IMG/VR virus record: IMGVR_UViG_3300022169_000034
Coordinates: 1-23,064 of that record
Direction: 5' to 3' (one strand)
Source of the DNA: a virus
Length of the DNA: 23,064 bases
Positions 16,101-23,064 of this stretch are shown piece after piece. The notes under the pieces were generated by a model. It saw only the letters and a list, made by a program, of their open reading frames with translations. It searched no databases and had not been told where the DNA came from. Each line of letters begins with the position of its first letter. Positions within the stretch are counted from its first letter, which is position 1. The translations under genes and the position numbers were made by a program.

Positions 16101-17855
16101 AACTGCTTTACATTTGGTAATGGGGTTGAGAGTTATAAAATAAGAGATAGATTATCTACACCTAAATTCAGACTAGGAGAGAGAGTCACGGCTGTTTCTC
16201 AGGAGGACTATAAAGAGGCTCACCGATTTGCAGACATCACATATAGTGGTATATACAATGAGGACACAAATATAAATAAACTGAACGAGTTCAACTTAGC
16301 CCTTGCTAACTTTAAGACTTTAGAAAAAACTTTCGGGCCTATAAGACTTATGTCTGGTAGAGCTGGAGATATACTCACATTACAAGAGGATAAGGTGTCT
16401 TATGTGATGGCAGGTAAAGATTTATTGACTGATGCGTCAGGTGGAGGTGTTCTAACTTCAGTGCCATTGGTATTAGGTCAAGCCATAGTCAGAATAGAAA
16501 ACTACGGAATAAGCAACAACCCTGAAAGCTATACAGAGTGGGGATTCGATAAATTCTTTACGGACTCTAAAAGGGGTGCTGTAATAAAACTATCTGGCTC
16601 AGGCAGGCAAGAGGAGCTTAGTGTTGTGTCTAAATCAGGGATGAGAGGATGGTTTAGGGATTACTTTAATCTTACACCTAACACACAAAAGATAGGCGGT
16701 TATGACCCTTACATGGGTGAGTATGTTCTTTCAGGGAACTTAAATGCATTACCTGTTGACCCTGTCTCAGTTCAATGTGGTACAACTCAAACTGTGACAA
16801 TGTCAGAAAGCCTTAGAACTTGGGAGATAGTATTCCCTCCGTCTGCTGGAGAAGTTACCGTTAATTATGTGGTTGGGGTATTACCTATTGGTGAGGACAT
16901 GGTGTTTGAAGTTACATATAATGGAGTCACCTATAGTTCTGGGCCTGTTACTAGTAGCGGATCATTCACATTCTCTAAGGACTCTATTTTTAACAATACA
17001 GCTACAGTTGAGGTCACGCTATCAAGCGATTATGAAACAACATATAGTGTTGAAGTTAGCTGTCCAGTGTCAAATCAATTACAGGTTACACAGGTAGGTC
17101 TTAATAGCGATGATGTATCTGGTCAGTTTATACATAATCAATTCTATTGGACTCAAGGTTCTTATGTTAGTCCTACAAGAAGCGATATGGTTATGTTGCT
17201 TTCTAGTGATGACACAATAAATGTATCTCAGTTTAGTTCTATATCTGGAGATGAAGGATCAGGATCTATACCATCATCTATTGGAGACCCGACAACAATA
17301 AGAATACAGTCAGCTAAGATAGGATCAGATGATTTTGTATTTAATCCTGCTATTCATAAGCTAAAGTATTTCTTATCTAGCACTGAGTTTCAGAACAACC
17401 CTAGTAGTATTCAGTCATTACTTACTCAGTCTACTGACTTAACACCGATATTGAACCCACAAGCAGGTGTATATTATTATGATATACCTTACTCTCAAAC
17501 ATTAGTGTTTAGTCCTTACTTGTATTTAATATACGACTATCAGAACATTGAGTCTGAAGTATTGTGTTACTCAAACACATCAGCTCTAGAGGCTTGTTGT
17601 TCTTGCGTTACTTGTGCAGGCAACACACCATATAATAGTTCTCTAACGCCTCAAGTAGATTCTACTACGGCTTGCGGTCAGACGCTTACAGAGACGTTCT
17701 ATCATAGTGGATCTGATGTTTGCCCAAGCACAGGGGATAATGTGTATCAAGAGAGTACAATGACAACTCCTTTATCTACAGGGTATTACAAGACAAGCTG
17801 TGGATGGATTGAGGTAACTCCTGCTGGAGTAGTAAATAATGAAGGAACTTGTTAA
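13131..17855 (+). CDS. Very large tail stabilization (muzzle / tubular B-like) protein
   Basis: At 1574 residues this is the largest gene here. The N-terminus (FIAGRMNKSFDERL at 7-20, GEYIDAMNIRLGS at 24-36, AIENTKGN at 44-51) is the signature I recall from stabilization proteins of crAss-like and marine phages, equivalent to T7 gp12 or P22 gp10, which form the tail nozzle. The body is all-beta and probably propeller-like. An acidic run sits at 717-723, encoded by three GATGAA repeats (15279-15296). A beta-sandwich-like segment at 1214-1311 and a Cys-rich end (nine Cys in 1478-1574) resemble parts of the next protein. Sampled 60-base blocks between about 14340 and 15480 are poorer in G+C (27-38%) than blocks at either end (up to 45-48%), hinting at a variable middle. 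Confidence 0.82.
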   Translation: MKVKRSFIAGRMNKSFDERLVPKGEYIDAMNIRLGSTEESEIGAIENTKGNEKLTSLISPRGIYGGYLDNLPLSADAVCLGSVEDSKNETIYWFVHDPSNPSSPLTGKLDMIVSYDVVNETLVYHVVSYNDGDGVNTALNLNPTYLVNGIDLIDNLLFFTDNYNPPRRINVDSTYIDPIPEALNVIVKPPSESPGVVLVNLPGQENYLDTRFLAFAYRYKYLDGEYSALSQFSEIAFLPKPFSLSPETFDNEGMTNQYNSAQVTFNTGTSRVVGIDLVFKFANGTILNVVEKYIKEDEGWIDNTNVTTTFTNRKVYTTLTTSELLRLFDNVPHKAQAQTIMSNRLMYGNYIDGYNLTDSLGEDCLLNYNTELVSTPVDQSDVSKSLSNTTYDIDPSSTEIIPNSTLSIDMSDFSSELNDGGLLSITLRLSSYKFSGTGTLPTDTQAPLTITIIFNLQENYSSVYDMVSSTLFLQSIGQFTFTPITDCGTDSAGTSLTDRFNCQLTDLYLPSPGYDFNNSGITGINQGIRIVATPESDIFNLSMLSARYEVVGTPGAYIYEYFEILSSSVTFSKSGIVKSLHSDRDFEVGIVYMDEYNRSTTALVSSNNTIFVPPSGSTQKNIIRTTIPTTQKPPYWAARYKFVVKPSSIDYETIYSNIFFTDPLDNITYFLLEGDNQIKAVEGQRLRVKKDVGGPLSSRVETVILDISAKSRNFLSDEDEDEDIIEPSGLYMSLKANNFNLNTQGLAYLTSGRRDQLHRLLYPVYSNNLNYDDALPISPTNVPYKAWEIPSGSLVTISFTMAAKSLEDPDYGETTYTFEKTFTASIDYDNMYNFIVGDNIVLNNGALTSTELEPDVYQFDNLYDFTTETGGEDYITFGTVFPGIESESFRVQLLWRNPLEATADDDLAGQMYFGLRNLNDSPTYPGTIVSCEIIVVSGGNNIVFETLPIDSDSDIYYEGSDSYPITGGFHTGNVQTQTAVLPAIVDLSFFNCFTFGNGVESYKIRDRLSTPKFRLGERVTAVSQEDYKEAHRFADITYSGIYNEDTNINKLNEFNLALANFKTLEKTFGPIRLMSGRAGDILTLQEDKVSYVMAGKDLLTDASGGGVLTSVPLVLGQAIVRIENYGISNNPESYTEWGFDKFFTDSKRGAVIKLSGSGRQEELSVVSKSGMRGWFRDYFNLTPNTQKIGGYDPYMGEYVLSGNLNALPVDPVSVQCGTTQTVTMSESLRTWEIVFPPSAGEVTVNYVVGVLPIGEDMVFEVTYNGVTYSSGPVTSSGSFTFSKDSIFNNTATVEVTLSSDYETTYSVEVSCPVSNQLQVTQVGLNSDDVSGQFIHNQFYWTQGSYVSPTRSDMVMLLSSDDTINVSQFSSISGDEGSGSIPSSIGDPTTIRIQSAKIGSDDFVFNPAIHKLKYFLSSTEFQNNPSSIQSLLTQSTDLTPILNPQAGVYYYDIPYSQTLVFSPYLYLIYDYQNIESEVLCYSNTSALEACCSCVTCAGNTPYNSSLTPQVDSTTACGQTLTETFYHSGSDVCPSTGDNVYQESTMTTPLSTGYYKTSCGWIEVTPAGVVNNEGTC
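17742..17852 (+). repeat. Cys-ended YTD/DGW module, copy 1 (end of stabilization protein)
   Basis: Residues 1538-1574 of the stabilization protein contain VYQESTMTTPLSTGYYKTSC and end GVVNNEGTC. The order acidic/polar turn, TT, (D/T)G(W/Y), aromatic-hydrophobic strand, GV(V/L/I), then Cys recurs twice in the next protein (17931-18038 and 18678-18800). The similarity is at protein level only. Confidence 0.65.
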
Positions 17856-17870
17856 TAAAATAAATATATA

Positions 17871-19202
17871 ATGGCAGTATCGTTTGGAACATATTATATG
17901 AACAGTAACAGCTTCAGCACTACTAGTGGATTGTGGACTGATGATGGTTTAACCACTGTAGCTCCTGACGGTTGGTATCAAAGCTGTGGGGTTTACAGAG
18001 AAATGACTGGAGGAGTTTTAAACGAGTCTGTCACCTGCCCTAGCTGTGTTGCTGATTGTGGAGATATTGTGACGTTATCTTCTACACAAGGGGTTTACAA
18101 TGTAGAGGCTAATGTCGGGACTAACACGGGTGCTATATTAGTTAAGTTCAATCCTCAAACTGTAGGAGATGGCATACTTGTAACATACAATGGAGCCACA
18201 TATAATAAGTTAAGTTCTCCAGTTGATGGTGTTCATCAATCAAACACATTAGGTAACACTACTTATATTGGCGATTCAGGGACTGCCTGTGCAGCCTTAA
18301 CAGCCTTACCTTCAAGTACGGCTGGAGTTAGCGACTTCACATATAGAGCTGGATCATTTAATTCTGATGGAACAACAAGCACAGTTGATATAGTCGTTGG
18401 AGATGTTAGCCTATCTACAGGAAGCCCAGGCGAGTGCGTTATGGTTATACCAAAACCACTAGGGACTCCATCAAGTATAGACCTACAGATAACTAGCATA
18501 TGTAGCACGGGTGATTTTGATGTCACTGTTGAATGCCCAGAATTTCTTTTCGCATTCCCTGCATGCACTGGCCCTTTTGGTAATCAGACACAAGCTTGTG
18601 CTTGTCATGTTTACGACTCTACATATTATCACGCACCAGTAACGGGGACTATTGGATCCCCTGGTCTTTATGATTACGTGTTTACTGACACTACTGGTCA
18701 GACACCTGTGGCTGATGGTTGGCATAAGTTGTATGATGGCACACCTGAGGGGAAAGTATTTAGAGTTCTTGATGGTGTTATTACAAGTATTTCATCTTGT
18801 CCTTCAGGTTCATCAGTTTGGGAAGTAGAAAGATGTAGAGCTGATGGTGTTTCTGAAACCATAATAGCAAGCTGGACTGGCCCAACATTAACTGTTGGAA
18901 CTAAGGTGTTCTTAACTGGAGAGCCTGGATGCTTGTTCGATGTTCTAGGGACATCCTTAGGTGTTGCGACAGATGTTATAAGTGCAACATCCACATTAAC
19001 TTGTGCCGACTTCTGTAGTACTTACTTAGTTACAAATATAGACACAACTAATATACTTACTCTTGAGTACGTGAGTTGCAGTGGTGTTAACACATCCATA
19101 TCTCTAACCCCAGGAGGCTCATCTAATGTGTGTCTAAGATCAATAATAACACAACCTGCAAACATAACAGTCGGATGGCTAAGTTGTGGTTGTACAATAT
19201 AA
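17871..19202 (+). CDS. Cys-rich modular virion surface protein
   Basis: This 443-residue protein contains 20 cysteines and is otherwise rich in T, S, G, V and D, as expected for exposed beta modules. Residues 21-56 (LWTDDGLTTVAPDGWYQSCG...) and 270-310 (VFTDTTGQTPVADGWHK...) repeat the module at the end of the stabilization protein. Residues 61-223 look like a beta-sandwich with VTYNGATY, comparable to VTYNGVTY in the stabilization protein. The C-terminal part has a third motif type (DTTNILTLEYVSCSGVNTSI, ending LSCGCTI) that I recall from many flavobacterial and flavophage surface proteins. No signal peptide is visible. It lies 15 bases after the stabilization gene. A tail-tip adhesin or decoration is the best inference; no enzyme motif is seen. 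Confidence 0.65.
   Translation: MAVSFGTYYMNSNSFSTTSGLWTDDGLTTVAPDGWYQSCGVYREMTGGVLNESVTCPSCVADCGDIVTLSSTQGVYNVEANVGTNTGAILVKFNPQTVGDGILVTYNGATYNKLSSPVDGVHQSNTLGNTTYIGDSGTACAALTALPSSTAGVSDFTYRAGSFNSDGTTSTVDIVVGDVSLSTGSPGECVMVIPKPLGTPSSIDLQITSICSTGDFDVTVECPEFLFAFPACTGPFGNQTQACACHVYDSTYYHAPVTGTIGSPGLYDYVFTDTTGQTPVADGWHKLYDGTPEGKVFRVLDGVITSISSCPSGSSVWEVERCRADGVSETIIASWTGPTLTVGTKVFLTGEPGCLFDVLGTSLGVATDVISATSTLTCADFCSTYLVTNIDTTNILTLEYVSCSGVNTSISLTPGGSSNVCLRSIITQPANITVGWLSCGCTI
17931..18038 (+). repeat. Cys-ended YTD/DGW module, copy 2
   Basis: Residues 21-56 of the 443-aa protein: LWTDDGLTTVAPDGWYQSCG, then a YRE strand, GVL and a Cys. It is the cleanest copy and lines up with copy 1 with almost no gaps. 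Confidence 0.65.
18678..18800 (+). repeat. Cys-ended YTD/DGW module, copy 3
   Basis: Residues 270-310 of the 443-aa protein: VFTDTTGQTPVADGWHKLYD, then a VFRVLDGVI strand and SSC. It is a few residues longer than copies 1 and 2 in the middle loop. Confidence 0.6.
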
Positions 19203-19208
19203 AAATAT

Positions 19209-20048
19209 ATGTCTATACCTATATTACCAGCAGACACTAGCCCAATCAGACAAGCGTACACTTTAACATATAGTTCGTCTGTCGAGGGCTTCCCGTCTTT
19301 CTACTCATACATACCTGAGCAGATACAAGGCATGAACCAATACCTGTATACATTTAGTAATGCAGAGTTGTATGTTCATAACTCAAATAATACTGACAGG
19401 TGTACATTCTATGATGTATTCACCCCAATGTCTGTATGGAGTGTGTTTAATCCTGAGCCTACTATGACAAAGGTTTTTAAAACAATAGTGTTGGATTCTA
19501 ATGATAATTGGGGATTTGCAGCAAGAGCCGATCTTGAGTCTGGGAATATAGACTCAGAATATTTTGAACTAAAGGAGGGAGATTACTTTGCATTTATAAG
19601 AGGCATAGACAGTGTCCCAGTATTAGAGACCGAACTTCCTTTAAGATCTTCTCAAGGTGTGGGAGCTGTATCAACTGTAGATATAGCAGACCCAGCAAAT
19701 GTCATCCTTACTTACCCAGCGAATACATTGAGTAGTATGATAAGCATTGGAGACTTAATATACTTCCTCTCAGGAGGCGTGTACACATTGTGTGGTGTTA
19801 TAACATCAATAAGCAAAAAAGTTCTTACAGCAGGTGTAGAAACAAGTCGTCTAACTATAGACACAACAACTGGTCTTGGTGGTAGTACAGCAGTAGTTGC
19901 AACCGACTATACATTCTTTATTAAGAACGCTATAGCGGAATCTCATGGACTAAGAGGTTACTACATGGACTTTATAATAGAGAACGATAATACTGATAAG
20001 GTAGAGATATTTGTTGTGGAGAGCGATATATTTAAAAGTTATCCATAA
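19209..20048 (+). CDS. Conserved virion protein (tail/neck associated)
   Basis: This 279-residue protein has a conserved-looking N-terminal half: FPSFYSYIPEQIQGMNQYLY at 28-47, then TFSNAELYVHN, a Pro/aromatic stretch VFNPEPTMTKVFKTI, and EYFELKEGDYFAFIRG. Residues about 148-241 look like a separate beta domain (SIGDLIYFLSGG, then an ITSISKK turn) comparable to inserts in the capsid and 321-aa proteins. The end (LRGYYMDFIIENDN to VVESDIFKSYP) is a motif I recall closing tail-associated proteins in crAss-like and marine phages. It starts six bases after the previous stop and is followed by a promoter element, so it may be the last gene of the tail transcript. Its place in the virion is not known to me. 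Confidence 0.7.
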   Translation: MSIPILPADTSPIRQAYTLTYSSSVEGFPSFYSYIPEQIQGMNQYLYTFSNAELYVHNSNNTDRCTFYDVFTPMSVWSVFNPEPTMTKVFKTIVLDSNDNWGFAARADLESGNIDSEYFELKEGDYFAFIRGIDSVPVLETELPLRSSQGVGAVSTVDIADPANVILTYPANTLSSMISIGDLIYFLSGGVYTLCGVITSISKKVLTAGVETSRLTIDTTTGLGGSTAVVATDYTFFIKNAIAESHGLRGYYMDFIIENDNTDKVEIFVVESDIFKSYP

Positions 20049-20055
20049 TTTTCAT

Positions 20056-20063
20056 TATCTTTG
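20056..20063 (+). promoter_or_regulatory. Bacteroidota-type -7 promoter element (TATCTTTG), nearly leaderless
   Basis: TATCTTTG matches TAnnTTTG and is the same octamer as at 11212. It lies in the 22-base gap after the 279-aa gene and only seven bases before the GTG at 20071. With transcription starting about seven bases downstream of the -7 element, the message would begin at or next to the start codon. No convincing -33 TTG is present at normal spacing. Confidence 0.55.
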
Positions 20064-20070
20064 CAGTATA

Positions 20071-20481
20071 GTGAGTCTTCAAATTAGAAAATTAAATTCA
20101 GTAGATTATGATACTATCCTCACCAAATGGTGGAAGGACTGGAGGTGGACAGCACCATCGAAGGAGTTATTACCAGATAATGGGGAGGGCGGTTTTATTG
20201 TTTATGATGGCGATGTTCCAGTGTGTGCTGGTTTTATATACAACACTAATTCTGGTATTGCTTGGTGTGAGTTTGTGGTTTCTAATTTTGATTACAAAGA
20301 TAAAAAAAAGAAAAAGGAGTGCCTACAATTACTCATATCTTCGATATCTAATATGGCAAAGTCGATGGGTAAAAAGTTTATGTATTCTCTTTTAAAAAGC
20401 AAAACACTTATAGATATATATGAGGAAGATGGTTATGTAGCTAATCCTCAAAGTTTAACAGAAATGATAAAAATAATATAA
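20071..20481 (+). CDS. GNAT-like acetyltransferase domain protein
   Basis: I choose the GTG at 20071, giving 136 residues, because the only upstream ATG in frame (20011) would lie inside the preceding gene. The protein has a short GNAT-like layout: an N-terminal strand (LQIRKLNSVDYD), a helix, a strand pair (GGFIVYDGDVPVCAGFIY and GIAWCEFVVSNFD), a long helix (CLQLLISSISNMAKSMGKKF) and a late strand/helix. In place of the usual R/Q-x-x-G-x-G/A acetyl-CoA loop is a lysine cluster (KDKKKKKE, residues 76-83), so acetyl-CoA binding is doubtful. GNAT-like proteins in phages may acetylate host or phage targets, but a structural role is also possible here among virion genes. It carries its own promoter element. 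Confidence 0.6.
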   Translation: MSLQIRKLNSVDYDTILTKWWKDWRWTAPSKELLPDNGEGGFIVYDGDVPVCAGFIYNTNSGIAWCEFVVSNFDYKDKKKKKECLQLLISSISNMAKSMGKKFMYSLLKSKTLIDIYEEDGYVANPQSLTEMIKII

Positions 20482-20482
20482 A

Positions 20483-21247
20483 ATGCCAGCAACAACAGCA
20501 ATGATAATAGGAGCAGCAGTATCAGGAGCACAAGCGATTGGTAGTATAGCTCAAGCACAGAAGCAAAAAAAACTACAAGAAGAGGCTGAAGTGGAAACAG
20601 CTAAGGCTTTGGCTAAGGCAGAGGATCTTATAGTGACAGAGTTTCAGGAGGGTGTTCAATTACCTTTAGAGGCTTATGAGCTTGAGGCTCAAACAAACAT
20701 AGCTAATCAGAGGCAAGAAGTAGAGTCTTTAGGCGGTGCAGGTCAGAGAGCTTTGATTGGCGGCGTGGGTCGGGTTGGTGCTACAGGAGCCGTGGCTTCA
20801 GAAAATGCCAGGTTAAGGATGCAAAAAGAACAGTACTTAAGAGACAAAGCTATAGCAAAAGAAAGAGCTGGTATAAACGATAAGTTGGTTGGAGTAGAGG
20901 AACGTAAAATAGCTGGTGCACAACAAGCTGCTGCTGATGCAGAGTACAGACAAATGATGGCTCAACAACAGGCGATGCAAGCTATTGGCAAGGGCGTACA
21001 GTATGGATTCGGAGCTGCTGATTTATATACAGGCATGAGAGATAAGAGTCCTTCGTCTGGTGGGTACAGCCAAATCACAGCTGGAGAGTATACAGGATCA
21101 TTAACAGATGGGCGACCAACCCCTACTATCACTAATACCAACAGTCAAGGGACAGAAGCTGATTGGGGGACTACAAATAACTATGAAGATTTGTTTACCT
21201 TAGGGAATTATTCTGATGAAATTATCTACCCAACAATTACTGATTAA
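20483..21247 (+). CDS. Putative internal (ejected) virion protein
   Basis: This 254-residue protein starts with an Ala/Gly-rich hydrophobic stretch (MIIGAAVSGAQAIGSIAQAQ, residues 7-26) followed by long helices rich in Ala, Gln, Glu and Lys (about 26-75 and 95-165). A Gly-rich break (LGGAGQRALIGGVGRVGATG) lies between them. The last 75 residues are polar and probably flexible. Such hydrophobic-then-coiled-coil proteins encoded after the tail genes are typical internal virion proteins, the T7 gp14-like class that enters the host membrane when DNA is ejected. The start follows the GNAT-like stop by one base, and the next gene begins nine bases after its stop. Assignment is by architecture and position, not by a recognised motif. 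Confidence 0.6.
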   Translation: MPATTAMIIGAAVSGAQAIGSIAQAQKQKKLQEEAEVETAKALAKAEDLIVTEFQEGVQLPLEAYELEAQTNIANQRQEVESLGGAGQRALIGGVGRVGATGAVASENARLRMQKEQYLRDKAIAKERAGINDKLVGVEERKIAGAQQAAADAEYRQMMAQQQAMQAIGKGVQYGFGAADLYTGMRDKSPSSGGYSQITAGEYTGSLTDGRPTPTITNTNSQGTEADWGTTNNYEDLFTLGNYSDEIIYPTITD

Positions 21248-21256
21248 AAAAATAAT

Positions 21257-22996
21257 ATGTCAAAAACATTTTACGGATACGTCAAGAGAGACTTAACTAA
21301 GGATCCAGATTGGGCTGCTGTGACTAGCAAGATAACTGATGATCTTGTTGATATCTCCAAAGAAAGACAGGCCACTAGGGATGATATACAAAAGAAAACT
21401 TTAGCCACTCAAGACATTCTTAACACATATGACCAAGGGGCTAATCAAACTTTTAATTCAGCAATTCAAAATGGATCTGGGCAAGCGGTAGATTATACGC
21501 TACAGCAATATAAGATGCTTAAGAATGGAGAAATAAACTATAGAGACTACTTATCCTCTATTCAGGTTCAACAGGATGATTGGAAAAACTTAAATAAAGT
21601 TTCTAAAGGTTGGAATGAAAAATATGATGAGTACCTTAGAAGAGTTAAGGATGGCGAGTCATCTATACTAGAGCAGGATTCAGCAAAATATATTGAGTCA
21701 TTTGGTAATATATCAGATAAAACATTCATAACTAATAAGTCGAATGGGCGTTTATATATGGCTACAGTAAACCCTGATGGGAGTATAAATCAAGACCCTA
21801 ATACTATGACTACTGTTGCGGCTGTAGGAAATATTCTTAACGACAAGATAGACAAGGTTGATGTTATTGGTGAAGTTAATAGACAGGTTCAAACCCTTGG
21901 TAAGGTTATTACCTCTATGGGAGGTAAGGATGGTATTGCCACAATTGAGGATATAAGAGAACAAGCTGATTATAAGAAAGCTGAAAAAGCAATAGTTGAG
22001 GGAATACTTACAACTGATAGAGATAAGGCGAGTGTGCTATTAGATTACCTTAAGGAGTACAAAACCACAAGAGACCCTAGTAAAGCAGACGAAACAACTA
22101 TTCTTTTAGTTAAGGATGATAATGGTTTATTTCAACCTAAGTTAACTGACACACAGGAAAAAAGTGCTTATGCTGCTGTCAAGGATCAGTTACGATCTCA
22201 ATTAGATTATATAGAAACTGCTGCCGCACCGAAGCGTACAGGGGGTTATAATTCTAGTTATGCAAAAGACAAAGCTGATAAAAGATTAATAGCTGATAAG
22301 TACAAGCCAGCTATGGATATCGCCTTAGGAGGTGAGGATTTTGACGATGCTGTTACAGCTGTGACGACCGACATTAATAGTGGAGTGAGGAATATACTCA
22401 CCCGTGGAAATAATATAGTTATCCAATTTACAGACAATAGGGGTAACCAAATAATTCCTAAAGGTGAAGATGTTGCAGAAACATCTAAGCTACTATACAA
22501 ATACATAAACCCAAGTGTGACGGATGCAGGTGGAGCTTCACAAGCTTATTCAATGTGGAAGCAATTCTATAGTCCTGGGGCTGAAGGAACAGGTGGTGGA
22601 TCATATATGGACATAGAAGCAATGCCAGTATCAAAAGTAGTATTAGATGACGGTTCGAAGTTAACGGAAAAACTTTCTGGAATATTCAATGCTGCTACAC
22701 GAGCGGAGCAGAAATTTATTGACATTACTAACGTATTGACTAGGGTCGAATTACCAGGGGGTAGAAATTTAAAAGACTTAACGATTAGTGGTGATGGCGT
22801 TATAAGTGTCCCATCTTTACCAGTGAGAGATACTGAAGGAAATATTATTGAAGGTGAAACATATAAGTCTGATCCTATACCTATAGGTGCTAGAAGCCCT
22901 ATTGTACTAAATAATATATTACAAGATATTGTTGATCAAATAATTATAGAAGAAAATACAGCTGCTGAAGCTGCTGGAGTAATGGCAGGATTTTAA
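21257..22996 (+). CDS. Putative virion protein, unrecognised
   Basis: I do not recognise this 579-residue protein. It begins MSKTFYGYVKRDLTKDPDWA, is mainly helical and charged through about residue 330, and contains repeated Asp/Lys-rich helices (for example YKKAEKAIVEGILTTDRDKA). The remainder mixes strands and helices, including NIVIQFTDNRGNQI and a segment KVVLDDGSKLTEKLSG, and ends with a helical, Ala-rich tail. No signal peptide, membrane segment or catalytic motif stands out. Its place between a probable internal virion protein and another gene of this block suggests cargo or an ejection protein, as in podoviruses with several such genes in a row. The start lies nine bases after the previous stop without a Shine-Dalgarno sequence. 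Confidence 0.65.
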   Translation: MSKTFYGYVKRDLTKDPDWAAVTSKITDDLVDISKERQATRDDIQKKTLATQDILNTYDQGANQTFNSAIQNGSGQAVDYTLQQYKMLKNGEINYRDYLSSIQVQQDDWKNLNKVSKGWNEKYDEYLRRVKDGESSILEQDSAKYIESFGNISDKTFITNKSNGRLYMATVNPDGSINQDPNTMTTVAAVGNILNDKIDKVDVIGEVNRQVQTLGKVITSMGGKDGIATIEDIREQADYKKAEKAIVEGILTTDRDKASVLLDYLKEYKTTRDPSKADETTILLVKDDNGLFQPKLTDTQEKSAYAAVKDQLRSQLDYIETAAAPKRTGGYNSSYAKDKADKRLIADKYKPAMDIALGGEDFDDAVTAVTTDINSGVRNILTRGNNIVIQFTDNRGNQIIPKGEDVAETSKLLYKYINPSVTDAGGASQAYSMWKQFYSPGAEGTGGGSYMDIEAMPVSKVVLDDGSKLTEKLSGIFNAATRAEQKFIDITNVLTRVELPGGRNLKDLTISGDGVISVPSLPVRDTEGNIIEGETYKSDPIPIGARSPIVLNNILQDIVDQIIIEENTAAEAAGVMAGF

Positions 22997-23018
22997 TAAT
23001 GATTAAAAAAAAATAATA

Positions 23019-23064
23019 AATGGACGAAGAGGCATTAGATATATTATTTTCCCTTGCAAAGGGT
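23019..23064 (+). CDS. Start of another gene, cut by the window end
   Basis: An ATG at 23019 opens a frame running to the window edge, giving 15 residues (MDEEALDILFSLAKG). It follows the previous stop after 22 A/T-rich bases, the same leader style as other genes here. A short helix of the form EEALDxxxxLAK at the N-terminus is something I recall from very large internal virion proteins of marine phages, so a large cargo protein is possible. Fifteen residues cannot prove it. Confidence 0.55.

Noticed and set aside
16867-17097. 76-aa ORF inside the stabilization gene (and 4635-4847 inside terminase, 5303-5485 inside portal)
   Set aside because: Embedded in strong reading frames, no independent start signal, non-protein-like composition.
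17742-18800. Diversity-generating retroelement target in the repeated Cys-rich modules
   Set aside because: The repeats are similar as protein but not as DNA, and no reverse transcriptase or template repeat is visible in the window.
20011-20070. Upstream ATG (20011) for the GNAT-like gene
   Set aside because: It overlaps the end of the 279-aa gene by 38 bases and would precede the promoter element; GTG 20071 fits better.
20304-20310. A_AAA_AAG slippery heptamer in frame in the GNAT-like gene
   Set aside because: It could allow -1 frameshifting, but the -1 frame stops after about a dozen codons and no strong downstream structure is evident. More likely just a Lys-rich stretch.
20108-20395. 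95-aa overlapping ORF in another frame of the GNAT-like gene
   Set aside because: Sequence looks like an out-of-frame translation (Arg/Leu/Ser-rich, no leader); the main frame is better supported.

Overview
This window looks like the lysis and virion-assembly region of a tailed, podovirus-type phage that infects a member of the Bacteroidota, most likely a marine flavobacterium. Four things point this way. All supportable genes lie on the + strand, tightly packed in one long late-gene block. The DNA is AT-rich. Start codons usually lack a Shine-Dalgarno sequence and sit in A/T-rich leaders. Several gaps between genes carry the Bacteroidota -7 promoter element TAnnTTTG. The order terminase, portal, scaffold, major capsid protein, connector/ring proteins and a very large stabilization (muzzle) protein is the order I recall from crAss-like phages and marine flavophages. 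That placement is from memory, not from a search.

Layout. 1-648: end of a holin-like membrane protein, then a T7-lysozyme-type amidase (lysis pair). 669-2182: a promoter, a small coiled-coil protein, a fibre-like protein with a C1q-like end, and two small conserved unknowns. 2190-2759: a protein that reads as two Cpn10 (GroES)-like domains in tandem. 2752-7689: probable terminase small subunit, terminase large subunit and portal, all overlapping. 7693-10379: inverted repeat, promoter, scaffold, major capsid protein and a hairpin terminator. 10402-11204: a conserved virion protein followed by a second strong terminator. 11212-20048: promoter, two connector/ring proteins, the 1574-aa stabilization protein, a Cys-rich 443-aa protein sharing C-terminal modules with it, and a 279-aa virion protein. 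20056-20481: a promoter set almost on top of a GTG start for a GNAT-like protein. 20483-23064: two probable internal or ejected virion proteins and the first 15 codons of another gene.

Working model. The holin and amidase open the cell. The terminase packages DNA through the portal into a shell built from the capsid protein on the scaffold, possibly folded with help from the phage co-chaperonin-like protein. Ring and stabilization proteins close the neck and short tail. The Cys-rich and fibre-like proteins probably decorate the exterior. The proteins at the right end are candidates for cargo ejected with the genome.

No stretch over 300 bases lacks a gene. I saw no tRNA, rRNA, CRISPR array, insertion sequence, integrase or reverse transcriptase. 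The standard bacterial code fits every gene. The observations most worth following are the tandem Cpn10-like protein, the modules shared between the stabilization protein and its neighbour, the small beta domain apparently inserted in three virion proteins, and promoters placed within 7-22 bases of start codons.
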